A stretch of 64,000 nucleotides of DNA from assembly GCF_024139115.2 (NCBI RefSeq), contig NC_085141.1, positions 370,101,925 through 370,165,924 of the forward strand, in the 5' to 3' direction. Source of the DNA: Armigeres subalbatus. Its lineage: Eukaryota; Arthropoda; Insecta; Diptera; Culicidae. Position numbers and translations under genes: made by a program. Below the pieces are notes generated by a model. The model did not search any database, had not been told where the DNA came from, and was given only the letters and a program-made list of their open reading frames with translations. Positions 32,580 to 42,463 of the stretch are shown here, piece by piece (positions within the stretch are counted from its first letter, which is position 1; every line of letters starts with the position of its first letter).

Positions 32580-33205
32580 ATCGGATGTTCTGTACTCCAT
32601 GATTTTTTGGAGAACCAAAAAGGTCTGTAATAGCTTGTATAAGTAACGAGTGAATTCCTATCGGCTCAATGCACCTGCAATGATATTTAGCGTTGAACGG
32701 ATACATCGTTTGTCACTTGGTCGATCGAGTAGATCACATTCTGAACTCCATGACGTTTCGGAGAATTGAAAAGGCCTCTAGTAGCTTTTCAAAAGTAATG
32801 AGTGACATTCTATCGGCTCGATGGACCTGCTGGGATGTTCAGCGATGCACGCATACATTTCTCATGACTTAGTTGATAATATAGTTCGCGTGTTTTGAAT
32901 TCAAAGACTTTTTGGAGAATTGCAAATGTCTGTAGTATCTTGTAGAAGTAATGAGTAAAATTCTATCAGCTTAATGCACTTGTTGGGATGTTCAACGATG
33001 AACGGATACATCGTTCAGGGCTTGGTTGATCGGATAGATCACAGCTCCAGGACGTTCTGGAAAATCAAAAAGGCCTGTAGTTGCTTGTAGAAGTAATGAG
33101 TGAGATCCTATCGGCTCAATGGACCTGCTGAGATGGTTAACTATGCACGAACAGATCGTTCAAGATTTGATGATCGGGTATATCGCGGGACGTTTTGGAG
33201 ACCCT
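32580..33205 (+). repeat. Satellite-like tandem repeat, about 152-bp unit, about four copies
   Basis: The landmark TATCGGCTCAATG(G/C)ACCTG recurs at about 32659, 32811, 32964 and 33109 (spacing 152, 153 and 145). Other landmarks keep the same order in each unit: GGAGAA...AAAAGG, TTGTAGAAGTAATGAGTGA, GGATGTTCA, GATACATCGTT and TTGATCGG. Units have diverged considerably. No coding potential. Confidence 0.85.
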
Positions 33206-33434
33206 GAAATTGTTTACGTTTATTCGAAACTCGATCAATTTATGTCTTTTGATCTTATAGACATTTTTGAACATATACCTCAGCTTGGGACATTTTGTTT
33301 CAAGACATATATCCTAATACATTCAAAGAGAATGGTTTGGACAGCCTAGGACATCCGAAAAATATTTCAACGCCTATTTAGTGAAAAAAAAAACCCGTAC
33401 GTTAAATCTCCGTAAAAAAAGCCGTCCTGAAAGG
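33206..33434. other. Unassigned DNA
   Basis: The right side of the satellite fades out near 33205. The rest is AT-rich. Confidence 0.4.
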
Positions 33435-33616
33435 GTTAAGGCATATTATTGTTGTTGTATGGCATATTGTTATTGTTGTATTGTATATATCTGTTGGATG
33501 AATAAAGAGAGCTGCAGCTGTAGGCAGAAGTATCAGTCAGTTGCCTGCCATGAATGGAGTAAGAGGGAACTAAAATGTTCGTTCTTCTTTGCGAGGGGAT
33601 TCCCTTATCTTCAACA
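33435..33616 (+). mobile_element. Ty1/copia-like 5' LTR, truncated at its left
   Basis: It ends ...CTTCAACA and is followed at once by GGTTATGGGACCAGTAATG, closely like the initiator-tRNA half-molecule primer site of copia (GGTTATGGGCCCAG, from memory). The segment TTAAGGCATATTATTGTTGTTGTA resembles AAAACATATTGTTCTTGTTGTA in the 3' LTR fragment at 34041-34165, supporting a pair of LTR remnants. Confidence 0.55.
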
Positions 33617-34040
33617 GGTTATGGGACCAGTAATGTTTCCGTATAAACATCTTAGTGGGATGGATTGGCCGTCGATGTTACAGCAGTGGGATCAAGGATC
33701 GGCCGTATAAGTCGCGTGGGGCAGTGGGATCAGGGTTCGGCCACGTAAGTCATGGGTAGTGCCGGATGAAATTCATCAAGAGGTCGGAATGTTCTAGAAG
33801 TTGCTGACTGATCAGCAGAAGTCCAGGTCGAGCTTCTTATATTCAGGTGCTGTTCGGCAGAAAATCAAGAGGCACTGTACGAGGATCGGAGTTGGACAAC
33901 TTGTACAGGCGCATGTGCTGGAGAGGTTGCCGTACAAACTTCGGGGTTTGAGAAATTGTTCGGCGAGGAAGAACTCAGGACTAGAAGCTCGGTGTTGATA
34001 GGACCCAAGAGTGCTGCGAGGTGTCCACATTAAGGTGGAG
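33617..34040 (+). mobile_element. Copia-like interior remnant with primer site and polypurine tract
   Basis: Only about 424 bp lie between the candidate primer site at 33617 and the tract TAAGGTGGAG at 34031-34040, against about 4 kb in a complete element, so gag-pol is almost wholly deleted. The frame 33801-33998 has no motif I can name. A purine run ending directly before TGTTAG is the arrangement seen at copia 3' LTRs. Confidence 0.5.
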
Positions 34041-34165
34041 TGTTAGAATACCAGATAGGGACCCATCAGTGCAACGAAAGATGGGTAGAAACTAGACGCC
34101 GCCAAGTTAGTTGTAGTTGCTCTGTGGTATAGATTAAAACATATTGTTCTTGTTGTATTAAGGTA
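34041..34165 (+). mobile_element. Ty1/copia-like 3' LTR fragment
   Basis: It starts TGTTAGAATACC directly after the purine-rich TAAGGTGGAG and is cut off after CTTGTTGTA near 34162, where unrelated GGTACACTGGGGGAAGTGGG sequence begins. Confidence 0.5.
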
Positions 34166-34689
34166 CACTGGGGGAAGTGGGAAAAGGGAGTAAGTGTAAA
34201 AATCGACTCAAAAATTTTCAATTTTACAGATTATACCAGTTTTTACCACACCATTGTGCAAAAATATACTTTAATGTTCACACTAATACTATGTTAAAAT
34301 CTGTATTATACATACACTAACACAGTTTATGCTTTAGCTGTCATTTTAGGTTTCGCGAGAAGTTAATTTCTGCATTTATAAAATCATATCTTACTTGCAT
34401 AAATTGTTCCTTTTTCCGGTGATTTTGAACCACAGGTGACCATTATAATACAATTAAACTAGTCACATTTAATTTGTAGTCGTTTGTACCATTAGGGTCT
34501 CGCCGACATTTCTCACCAACACGAACGCAGGTTCGTGGTTGCAAACAATCCCATTTGATTTTGCCGTGACAGCTGCTCGTGGTTGCAAACAAATCGAGTA
34601 AAAGTGTGAGTGAAACGTGCGTGTACGTACACGATCGCTGAAAGCCTAATGAAAACAAATAATTCAAAGATTTTACACTTACCGACAAC
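34166..34689. other. Unassigned DNA before the BEL/Pao remnant
   Basis: GGTACACTGGGGGAAGTGGG at about 34171 looks like the edge of another repeat. The frame 34443-34901 (minus) has no motif. The LTR of the BEL/Pao element could lie here, but I could not identify it. Confidence 0.35.
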
Positions 34690-34700
34690 TTACTTACAAC

Positions 34701-34790
34701 ACCGATGAAGGAATGGTCGGCTGCGATGCATGTGGCAATTGGTACCACTATCGGTGCGTGGGTGTTAATGAAAAGGTCGCTGACAGGGTT
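34701..34790 (+). pseudogene. BEL/Pao Gag PHD-like zinc finger fragment
   Basis: One phase reads MVGCDACGNWYHYRCVGV, the CxxC...HxxC core of a PHD-type finger, followed by NEKVADR. PHD-like fingers occur at the N-terminus of some mosquito BEL Gag proteins (from memory). The next Cys-containing block, WFCPTEACQ, lies beyond the insertion at about 35222-35248, which fits a finger split by that insertion. Confidence 0.65.
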
Positions 34791-34799
34791 TGCAGATAT

Positions 34800-35187
34800 C
34801 GCTCTCAGTAGATAACGAACAACGATAAAAGAGAGGCAAAAACTGTTCCGAATCATAACAAGCCATGATAACAAATTTATCAAACTTGTATACAAGTGCA
34901 AAAAAACAGAATTGGATAGGAAGCCCCCACAGAAGAATGGTGATTCTCGCTTTGTTTTCGCTCATTTCGTGTTGGTTACTCCACAGCTGTGTAAAACAAG
35001 TTGAAATGCATCATCACAGCTAGTGCTCCCCGCATTTGGAGCTTTCTAAAAGAAATTTATCATGGTGTTTAGCCTCCCGAATCAGTTCTCTATCATGACA
35101 GCTTGCGAAAAAAAGTCTCTCGTGGTATGCTACATATGGTATCTGTATACAGATATGATAAGTGAGAGACTTGTTCATTCTCTTTAG
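34800..35187. repeat. Insertion with hairpin inside BEL/Pao gag
   Basis: About 385 bp separate two halves of the Gag zinc finger. At its right end GTCTCTC (35115-35121) pairs with GAGAGAC (35164-35170) around ATCTGTATACAGAT, giving a strong 56-nt hairpin. It is probably a MITE. Left-end boundaries are uncertain. Confidence 0.5.
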
Positions 35188-35189
35188 GA

Positions 35190-36330
35190 TTCAATCCCTG
35201 GTCGCTGATGAACAGGATAAATGGTTTTGCCCAACGGAAGCCTGCCAGAAGATGGAAGAAGATTTGGTGAAGAAGTTGGAAGAGAACCGAAAGAAAGGAG
35301 CTAAGGGAAAGAAAACGCTTGCGTGTAAAGGATTCTCAAGGAGAAAAGATTACGGATGGAAACAGAAATGCGACAGCAAGAAATTATGCTAGAGAAGGAG
35401 CTTTTGGAGAAATCGCTGCTAGAAAAGCAGGAGCATATGGAGAAAATGGAGCAAATGCGTGAACAGTTTCGGCTAAAGATGATGAAATTGAAGAAGAAGA
35501 ATGTTGTCGGCAAGGAGAGCGTTGTCTTGCTGGAGAGAGAAGAATCCAAGAAACACGTAAAGACACTGGCGCTACAGAGGAGACAAGAATCATCCTCATC
35601 AAAGGAGGGTGTAAGTGGAAGAAAGAAACGGGAACCTGAATCTGAAGGAGAAGAAGGTGTAGAAGAATGGTCGGACCAAGATCATAACGAGTCAAAAGGC
35701 TCCGAAGAAGAATGTGAGGAATCCGGATCAGAGTCCGATGCAGAAACCGAAGAAGAATTGGATAAAGCGGAAAGGTTCCACGAAAGTTGGGCCAAACGGA
35801 CTGGGGCGAGAACCAGCAGGACCCACGAAGGTGCAACTAGCTGCGCGTAATGGACTTTCTAGAAAACTTCCTATATTTTCTGGAAGGCTTGAAGAGTGGC
35901 CATTGTTCGTAGGCAGCTACGAAGCGTAGAATACCGCTTGTGGGCACAATAATATAAATTGAGAACCTTGTTCGACTGCAGGAATGTCTCAGAGGACCGG
36001 CTTTGGAAAGTGTACGAGGACAGCTGCTGCTGCCAAAGTCGGTTCCAAAGGTGATCGAAAAGCTACGACAACTTTTTGGGCGACCGGAGCAGCTCCTGCA
36101 ATCCACTTAGAGAAAGTGAACCACTTGGATTCTCCGAAAGCTGAAAAATTAGAGACGTTTATTCCATTCGGGAATGCTGTGGAGCAGCTGTGTGACCACT
36201 TAGAAGCAGCAGACTTGAATCAGCACCTGGTCAATCCGTTGCTGTTACAAAGTCTATTGCACAAGCTGCCGGCCGCAGATAAACGAGAATGGGTGCGATT
36301 CAAGAGCGCCTAGAAGAAGGTGAATCTAAA
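35190..36330 (+). pseudogene. BEL/Pao Gag, coiled coil and conserved Gag domain, broken
   Basis: The frame 35356-35850 is rich in Glu, Lys and Met heptads (residues 5-65) followed by an acidic tail, a coiled-coil Gag region. The next phase has LAARNGLSRKLPIFSGRLEEWPLF, the hallmark start of the Pao-type Gag domain (Pfam DUF1759). A third phase, with small shifts between 35930 and 36100, keeps ENLVRLQECLRGPALESV, and 36110-36313 keeps LETFIPFGNAVEQLCDHLEAA and HLVNPLLLQSLLHKLP before a stop. It would build the particle core; this copy is non-functional. Confidence 0.8.
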
Positions 36331-36587
36331 TTTCCGATTTTCTGTCTAGAATCGTTACTGAGGCATGTGAAGCCAATGTATGCGTCTTAGCAAAAACGAA
36401 TGACACTCGTGCGGGTAAAATTAGTAGGGAAGGAATGAAGGATAGAAATGCTGTCTACAGCCCCAGTACGCCGGGTAATATCAGAGACTTGACTCCTCTT
36501 GGATACCCACCATCCGGAAGTATGAGACCTTGTAAGGCTTGTCAGCGCACAGACCACCGGCTGCGATTTTGCTAAGACTTTAAGGCA

Positions 36588-37184
36588 ATGTCATTAACAG
36601 ATCGCATCCGGATCGTCGAGAGTGTAAAACTGTGCAAGATATGCCTGTACGATCACGGGAAGGCGCCGTGTAAATTTAAAATACGTTGTGACGTAGATGA
36701 ATGCCGCGATCGCCATCACCTACTCCTACATCCTGCGGGGTTAAGTGTTGTTATCAATACTCATTTCCACATCGAAAGTACCATTTTATTCAGAATGATT
36801 CTTGTTACGTTGCACTGTGGCAACTATGCGTTGAAAACGTTGGCATTTTTAGATGAAGGAGCGTCAGTTACATTGGTTGAATGGTCATTGGCTGACAAGT
36901 TGGGCGTCAAAGGAGTTCACGAACACCTTACGATCACACGAACCGCTGACGAAATTGAATCTCTGGATTTCCTCGTCTGGGAGCGAAAGAAACTTCTATT
37001 GAAAGCGGTGCAAACTGTTAAACAGCTTCTTCTACCAAAGCAATCTGTTGATGCTTCTGAGATCAACACAGCATACCAGCACATCCGCAACATTCCGTTA
37101 TCGTCATACCCGAACCAACGGCCGGGAATACTTATTGGATTGAACAATCTTCACGTTATAGCGCCAATGGAATCTAAGATTAAT
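36588..37184 (+). pseudogene. BEL/Pao zinc motif and aspartic protease fragment
   Basis: One open phase begins near 36588. Residues 15-50 contain CKICLYDHGKAPC and CDVDECRDRHHLLLHP, the Cys/His segment between Pao Gag and protease. Around residue 86, LAFLDEGASVTLVEWSLADKLG matches the retroviral-type protease active site of this superfamily (D-x-G-S/A-S). Further on, RPGILIGLNNLHVIAPMES is the usual downstream block. Reading frame and homology stop at 37185, where the SINE begins. The protease would process the polyprotein. Confidence 0.82.
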
Positions 37185-37380
37185 GGGGCCCTCCTTAGCC
37201 GTGCGGTAACACGCGCGGCTACAAAGCAAGACCATGCTGAGGGTGGCTGGGTTCGATTCCCGGTGCCGGTCTAGACAATTTTCGGATTGGAAATTATTTC
37301 GACTTCCCTGGGCATCATCGTGTTAGCCTCATGGCATACGAATGCAAAAATGGTAACCCGGCTTAGAAACCTCGCAGTTA
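37185..37380 (+). mobile_element. Feilai-like tRNA-derived SINE fragment
   Basis: CTTAGCCGTGCGGTAACACG resembles a pol III A box and GGTTCGATTCC (37250-37260) is a perfect B box, 50-odd bases downstream. The body GGTCTAGACAATTTTCGGATTGG, ACTTCCCTGGGCATCATCG, TTAGCCTCATG and AAACCTCGCAGTTA matches my memory of the Aedes Feilai SINE in order. The usual 3' part after GCAGTTAATAACTG is absent, so it is 3'-truncated. It interrupts the BEL/Pao protease-reverse transcriptase region. No duplication was resolved. Confidence 0.8.
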
Positions 37381-37394
37381 TCCTAAGTAATCCT

Positions 37395-37545
37395 AAGTTT
37401 TCAAACAGTTACTCGATGGCAGTACGGCGTTTGGAGCAACTAGAACAAAAACTGAAGGAACTTCACATTCTGAAGGGTAACGTGAGCAAAAATCCGCGTT
37501 CCCCATTTTGCCAGAAGGCCTGTAATATCAAATTCATAAATGGAA
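37395..37545 (+). pseudogene. BEL/Pao reverse transcriptase N-terminal scrap
   Basis: YSMAVRRLEQLEQKL matches the (N)xSMAxRRLxxLExKL block that begins Pao-type reverse transcriptases. Sequence after about 37545 no longer fits. No catalytic motif is present. Confidence 0.65.
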
Positions 37546-37579
37546 AGCTCCATAGCGTTGAAGTCTAGTAACAAATATT

Positions 37580-38090
37580 GAATTCTTGCCTGTTTGACCA
37601 AAAATACCAACTAGAGGTTTATGATCTGTGTGAACTGTAATTTTTTTTCCATACAGCTATTTATGAAACTTCTTTATAGTACACACTAAAGCCAATGCCT
37701 CAAGGTGGAGTATAGGATAAGATTTTTGCGCATCATTCCCGTAAAAAGATGTAAATGAGATTAGTTTCTACTCCATCCACAAGGTGTGCTATTACTCCGC
37801 CTAATCCTTAACCTAATGCATCTGATACCACAACTATTGGTTTCAACGCAATTTCAAATTCAGCCTGTAATTTTACAGATAAAACAAAATCTTCCAGCGG
37901 TTCGTCTCTGTTGTACGCGGTTGTCAAATTTAAACCGCTGGATCAAATCAGATTCTGCCTTATCCAATCTCGTTTTCAATCTGTCGATCAAGTCCGCATA
38001 AGATATCTCGCTAACATTGGTATTAGACATAGAATGTGTGTCGTTAGGACAGAGAATATGTGTCCAAATTTGGTTGAAATCAATCAAGCA
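37580..38090 (-). mobile_element. Ty3/gypsy remnant, Gag fused to RNase H by deletion
   Basis: Read on the minus strand, 38087-37860 gives ISYADLIDRLKTRLDKAESD and IQRFKFDNRVQQR, then after a one-base shift DEPLEDFVLSVKLQAEF, a typical gypsy Gag segment. It passes directly into VVVSDALG, HLEALALVCTIKKFHK and KKITVHTDHKPLVGIFGQ, the RNase H / connection region of Ty3/gypsy Pol. Everything between Gag and RNase H (zinc knuckle, protease, most reverse transcriptase) is deleted, and several stops remain. It lies tail to tail with the BEL/Pao remnant. Confidence 0.8.
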
Positions 38091-40395
38091 GATCAGAAAT
38101 TAAACTAAATTATTCGTTTTCTAAAAAGTACCCCTCCCGTTATACTTGCTCATACACTCCCTCTTTTCCAAACATTCCCCCCCACCAATCGTCGTCTCCT
38201 TAAAATGAAGAATGTGTGATCCAAATTTAATTGAAAATTAATTAGTTTTCTATTGAATAATAAACATGTTTTCGTATTGGACGCGAGTTCGGGTGTTTAG
38301 TTCTGTTTTGTGCGGTCGGAAAATAAATCAATTAGTGCTGGAATGAACGTGTTTCGAGCAAAGTAGTGACGAGAAATTGTTTATTTGGTGTTATCTGTTT
38401 AGATTTTCTAACCAAATAAATAAATAAAGATTTAGGCATTTGATAAATAAAATTATCCATTTTCAGAAAGTCGTTTTAATTCTCTATAGTCTGTCGACCT
38501 GTGGTTCAAGACGGCCCGATTGAAAACCACTGTAGTACCGCACAGACACCATCAATGCACTACACTAAAGGAATAGGCATGCGGTGGAAGATGCAACATC
38601 AAGGAAGGCAGTAATTTGCGATCCTGCGCACGCTTGTCTGATGTTGTCTGCAATGTTTGTACTTAATGCTGTTGCCCCTGAAAATATCATAAACAACGGC
38701 AACCGACTACCGCCGAGTGCGGAGTGTTGTTAGCCGAAACGCATTTCCTGGCTTCAACATTTGATTCAAAAGAAATTTGACTTTACAGATTGAGAGCTGT
38801 ATCCGCGCTAGATTGATTGGCGGTGGTGGCTGCAGCCGCGTTGACGTTTGCTCGAGAAGCTAGGTGACCACGTGGTTGCTGACTCTTCCAATTTTATTTA
38901 GGGCGCGGGTTACAATCACTATTTATCTGACAGTAACAAATTCTTGTTATTTTGAAAGAACGAAGAGCAAATTTTATCCGTTAGTTTGCTAACATGCGTG
39001 TTTGCTGTATGAAAATGCAAATATTAGAGTAAAGACTATTACTTTCTTATGATAGAACAATTATGGGAGTTATAAGATGCAGCTCCGGAACAGTGGTTTT
39101 GATTAAATGAATATTCGTTAGAATCGAAATTTAATAGGTATAGTTCACTTTAAGATTTGATAGAAATATACATTACAACCTAAATATATGAACCGTGAAC
39201 AAATTTCAGGAACTATTTTGTTAAATGGTGCATAATAAATTTATACCATTTGAGCAATTCTAAAAATTTTTGAACCTTCACATATTTGACATATATCGGT
39301 GTCTGAAATGGTCTTTTGTTTTGTAGTGATTCCGATTCAATCAAAATATTCTTAAATAATAAATCTAGGTTTCGTTTATAAAATTTGAAAGATCAAAAAT
39401 CCTATCGGATATCCCTCAACTCCAGAACTGAGTACGTATGAATTGATATCAATTGATTTTCGTTTTACTTTTACGAACATAATATCACAAGTCAGTACAA
39501 AGCCGCTTGGTACGGTTTGCTGAACCCCGATTAACTTGGAAAATAATGCGGAAAATCAAGATTGCTGAAAATAATTGATTAATTACCAACTAATTAAGTG
39601 GAAATTTTGGGATTGCGGCAGACAGTCAGCATGAACAGATCCACAGATCTCACCCTTTTGGTGATCCCGTAAGTAACCCTTAGAGCAGTCTTTATATTTG
39701 TATGACGCAAAATCATTACATTGTTTTTTACTATAACCTACCCTCTGATTGTGCAATGTACATCCATATGAATTTCCATCTCATCTGACTTCACTTTCTG
39801 AAGTGTACCGAAATTTTCCCAACACAGCAGAGCCACACCGTGCCCGACGAGCCAAGGAACCAAGTTCGTTGAACTTTTCTCGGTCCTCGTTGTTATTGTT
39901 GGTGGCACATTTTTTTTCCTTTTATTGTTTTGTCTCCCCGGGTTCCCCAAATTCGACTTCCCGCCGACTTCGATCTCGTTGGATGGATTTTAGGACTGGA
40001 TGCATGTCACTGCAGCCGTCATCCAGGAAATACCTAGTAGTGGTACAAGTAGGGAGACAATCGAACTCCGCCTGGAGAGAAATCATTCACATCGATGTTC
40101 TCCCTCCCGATTCCTTTTTCGGGACGCGTGTTGGTTAGGGTGGATTAGGAAAACGAAAGAAAAAAACTTGTGCACTGGGGTTGAATTCGTTCGAATTTCC
40201 ACAGAAAATCCACCGTTTGCATTTCCAGTTAATTCATCAGAATTTCCGAAAAAAAATTCCTATCAATTCCAAACACCTGTCGTAAAGCCGCGTTCAGTAC
40301 AATTCCATTTAATTGCACCACATTGTAATCTTTGCAGATACGTCTTTCAACCTCAATTGTAAGACTGTCTTTAGTGTATCGTACTCGACTTGAGT
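38091..40395. other. Unassigned intergenic DNA
   Basis: AT-rich with short frames. Those at 39749-40138 and 40000-40362 overlap each other and an opposite-strand frame and show no motif. No transposon ends were recognised. Confidence 0.5.
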
Positions 40396-40404
40396 TTCAG
40401 TTAT

Positions 40405-42360
40405 ATATTATTTATTCAGACTAAGGTCGAAGTGGCCTGTGCGGTATATGTATAAGAGTCTTCTCCATTCGGCTCGGTCAATGGCTACACGTCGCCAACC
40501 ACGCAGACTACGGAGGGTCCGCAAGTCATCTTTCACCTGATCGATCCACCTTGCCCGCTGCGCACCTCGCCTTCTTGTGCCCGTCGGATCGTTGTCGAGA
40601 ACCATTTTAACCGGGTTACTGTCCGACATTCTGGCTACGTGCCCGGCCCACCGCAGTCGTCCGATTTTCGCGGTCTGAACGATGGATGGTTCTCCCAACA
40701 GCTGATGCAACTCGTGGTTCATTCGCCTCCTCCACGTACCGTCCGCCATCTGCACCCCACCATAGATGGTACGCAGCACTTTCCTTTCGAAAACTTCGAG
40801 TGCGCGTTGGTCCTCCACGAGCATCGTCCAGGTCTCGTGTCCGTAGAGGACTACCGGTCTAATGAGCGTTTTGTAGATTGTCAGTTTGGTACGGCGGCGA
40901 ACTCTATTTGATCGGATCATCTTGTGGAGTCCAAAGTATGTACGATTTCCAGCCACTATACGTCTCCGAATTTCTCTGCTGGTATCATTTTCGGCAGTCA
41001 CCAGTGAGCCCAAGTACACAAGTGGTAATTCTTGCTCGCCGTATTACCCCTTCCAAAGCGATGTTGAATAGCAGACACGAAATACCATCACCTTGCCGTA
41101 ACCCTCTGCGGGTTTCGAAGGGACTCGAGAATGCCCCTGAAACTCGAACTACGCACATCACCCGATCCATCGTCGCTTTGATCAATCGTGTCAGTTTATC
41201 CGGAAATCCGTTTTCGTGCATTAGCTGCCATAGCTGGTCCCGATCGATTGTATCATATGCGGCTTTGAAGTCGATGAATAGATGATGTGTGGGCACGTTG
41301 TATTCGCGGCACTTCTGCAGTACTTGGCGAATGGCGAACACCTGGTCCGTGGTGAAGCGTTCGCCCATAAAACCCGCCTGGTACTGCCCCACGAACTCCC
41401 TTGCAATTGGTGCTAGTCGACGGCATAAAATTTGGAAGAGTACCTTGTACGCGGCGTTCAGCAATGTGGTTGCGCGGTAGTTGCTACAATCCAGCTTATC
41501 GCCCTTTTTGTAGATGGGACACACGACACCTTCCATCCACTCCTGCGGCAAAACTTCCTCCTCCCAAATCTTGGTAATGACCCAGCGCAGCGCTCTAGCC
41601 AGTGCCTCACCACCGTGTTTAAATAGCTCTCCTGGTAGTTGGTCAACCCCAGGGGCTTTGTTGTTCTTCAGCCGGCCAATCTCCTCCTGGATTTCTTGGA
41701 GATCCGGAGCCGGTAGAACTATGTCCTGCTCGCATTCCCCCCGATCCATCACCATACCTCCATCTTCGTCTGGCACATCGCCATTCAGGTGCTCTTCGTA
41801 GTGCTGCCGCCACCTTTGGATCACCTCACGCTCGTTCGTAAGAAGGTTCCCGTTTATGTCCTTACACATATCAGGCTGTGGCACGTGGCCCTTACGTGAA
41901 CGGTTCAACTTCTCATAGAACTTTCGTGTGTTATTAGCGCGGTATAGTTGCTCCGTCTCATCACGGTCTCGATCTTCCTGCTGACGCTTTTTCCTCCGGA
42001 AAATCGAGTTTTGTCTGTTCCGCACCTGTTTATATCGTGCCTCATTCGCCCTCGTGCGGTGTTGCAGCAATTCGCCCATGCTGCATTCTTCTCTTCTACT
42101 AACTGCTCACGACCGGGGGCACCATGCCAAGTGCAGCGGTTGCGGTGCTACCAATGGTGGATCGAATATCTCTCCAGCCATCTTTAAGAGACGCTGCGCC
42201 TAGCTGCTCTTCCGTTGGGAGTGCCCCTTCCAGCTGCTGCGCGTATTCTTGGGCTAGTCTACCGTCTTGTAGTTGCCCAATATTAAGCCGCGGCGTCCGA
42301 CTTCGACGCGTGTTGTACACCGTTGAGAGTTTTGAGCGCAGGCATACTGCAACGAGGTAG
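40405..42360 (-). mobile_element. RTE-like LINE, family B copy 6, internally deleted
   Basis: A minus-strand copy of the same family as copies 4 and 5, with the shared 3' end (CTTAGTCTGAATAAATAATATA). It is 5'-truncated at 42360, inside the codons for YLVAV of the endonuclease end. Near 41022-41028 the reverse transcriptase jumps from EGVIRRARI directly to VYLGSLVTAEND, removing the catalytic FADD box. That deletion is different from the one in copy 4. I found no target duplication. Confidence 0.87.
40450..42355 (-). pseudogene. RTE copy 6 linker and reverse transcriptase, catalytic box deleted
   Basis: The frame 40985-42079 (364 codons) holds the basic linker, GRLKNNKAPGVDQLPGELF, CPIYKKGDKLDCSNYRATTLL, YQAGFMGERFTTDQVF, FIDFKAAYDTIDRDQLW and RRGLRQGDGISCLLFN. 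It loses phase at the deletion junction near 41025. The frame 40408-41019 continues with the YLGSLVTAEND block, YGHETWTMLVEDQ and GRLRWAGHVARMSDSN. The frame 42099-42360 holds the upstream linker with SKLSTVYNTRRSR. Because FADD is missing, no active polymerase is possible. Confidence 0.88.
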
Positions 42361-42461
42361 ATAACTGAACTCGAAAATGATGAAAATATTGCTTGGAGCA
42401 GTCCAAATGAAAATTTAAAAGAAATAGAACCAATTTTCGCATTATTTTCTGCCGCACCCTG
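42361..42461 (-). mobile_element. mariner-like terminal fragment
   Basis: It ends TTCTGCCGCACCCTG followed by TA at 42462-42463. On the minus strand this reads TA-CAGGGTGCGGCAGAAA, the usual opening of mariner-type inverted repeats next to a TA target. About 100 bp survives; the other end is missing where RTE copy 6 begins. Confidence 0.5.
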
Positions 42462-42463
42462 TA

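Larger units (their letters stand above)
34690..37545 (+). mobile_element. BEL/Pao LTR retrotransposon remnant
   Basis: A decayed plus-strand gag-protease-reverse transcriptase series. In order: a PHD-like zinc finger (34701-34790), an insertion (about 34800-35187), a charged coiled-coil Gag segment (35190-35850), the conserved BEL/Pao Gag domain (35845-36330), a Gag zinc motif with HHLLLH (about 36630-36730), an aspartic protease with DEGAS, an inserted SINE (37185-37380), and a short N-terminal reverse transcriptase block. Most of pol is missing. At least six shifts or stops were seen. LTRs were not identified. Confidence 0.82.

Noticed and set aside
37225..37290. Possible tRNA gene
   Set aside because: The B box belongs to the tRNA-derived head of a SINE; there is no complete cloverleaf.
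39749..40362. Two overlapping frames of 129 and 120 codons
   Set aside because: No recognisable domain, and opposite-strand frames are also open.
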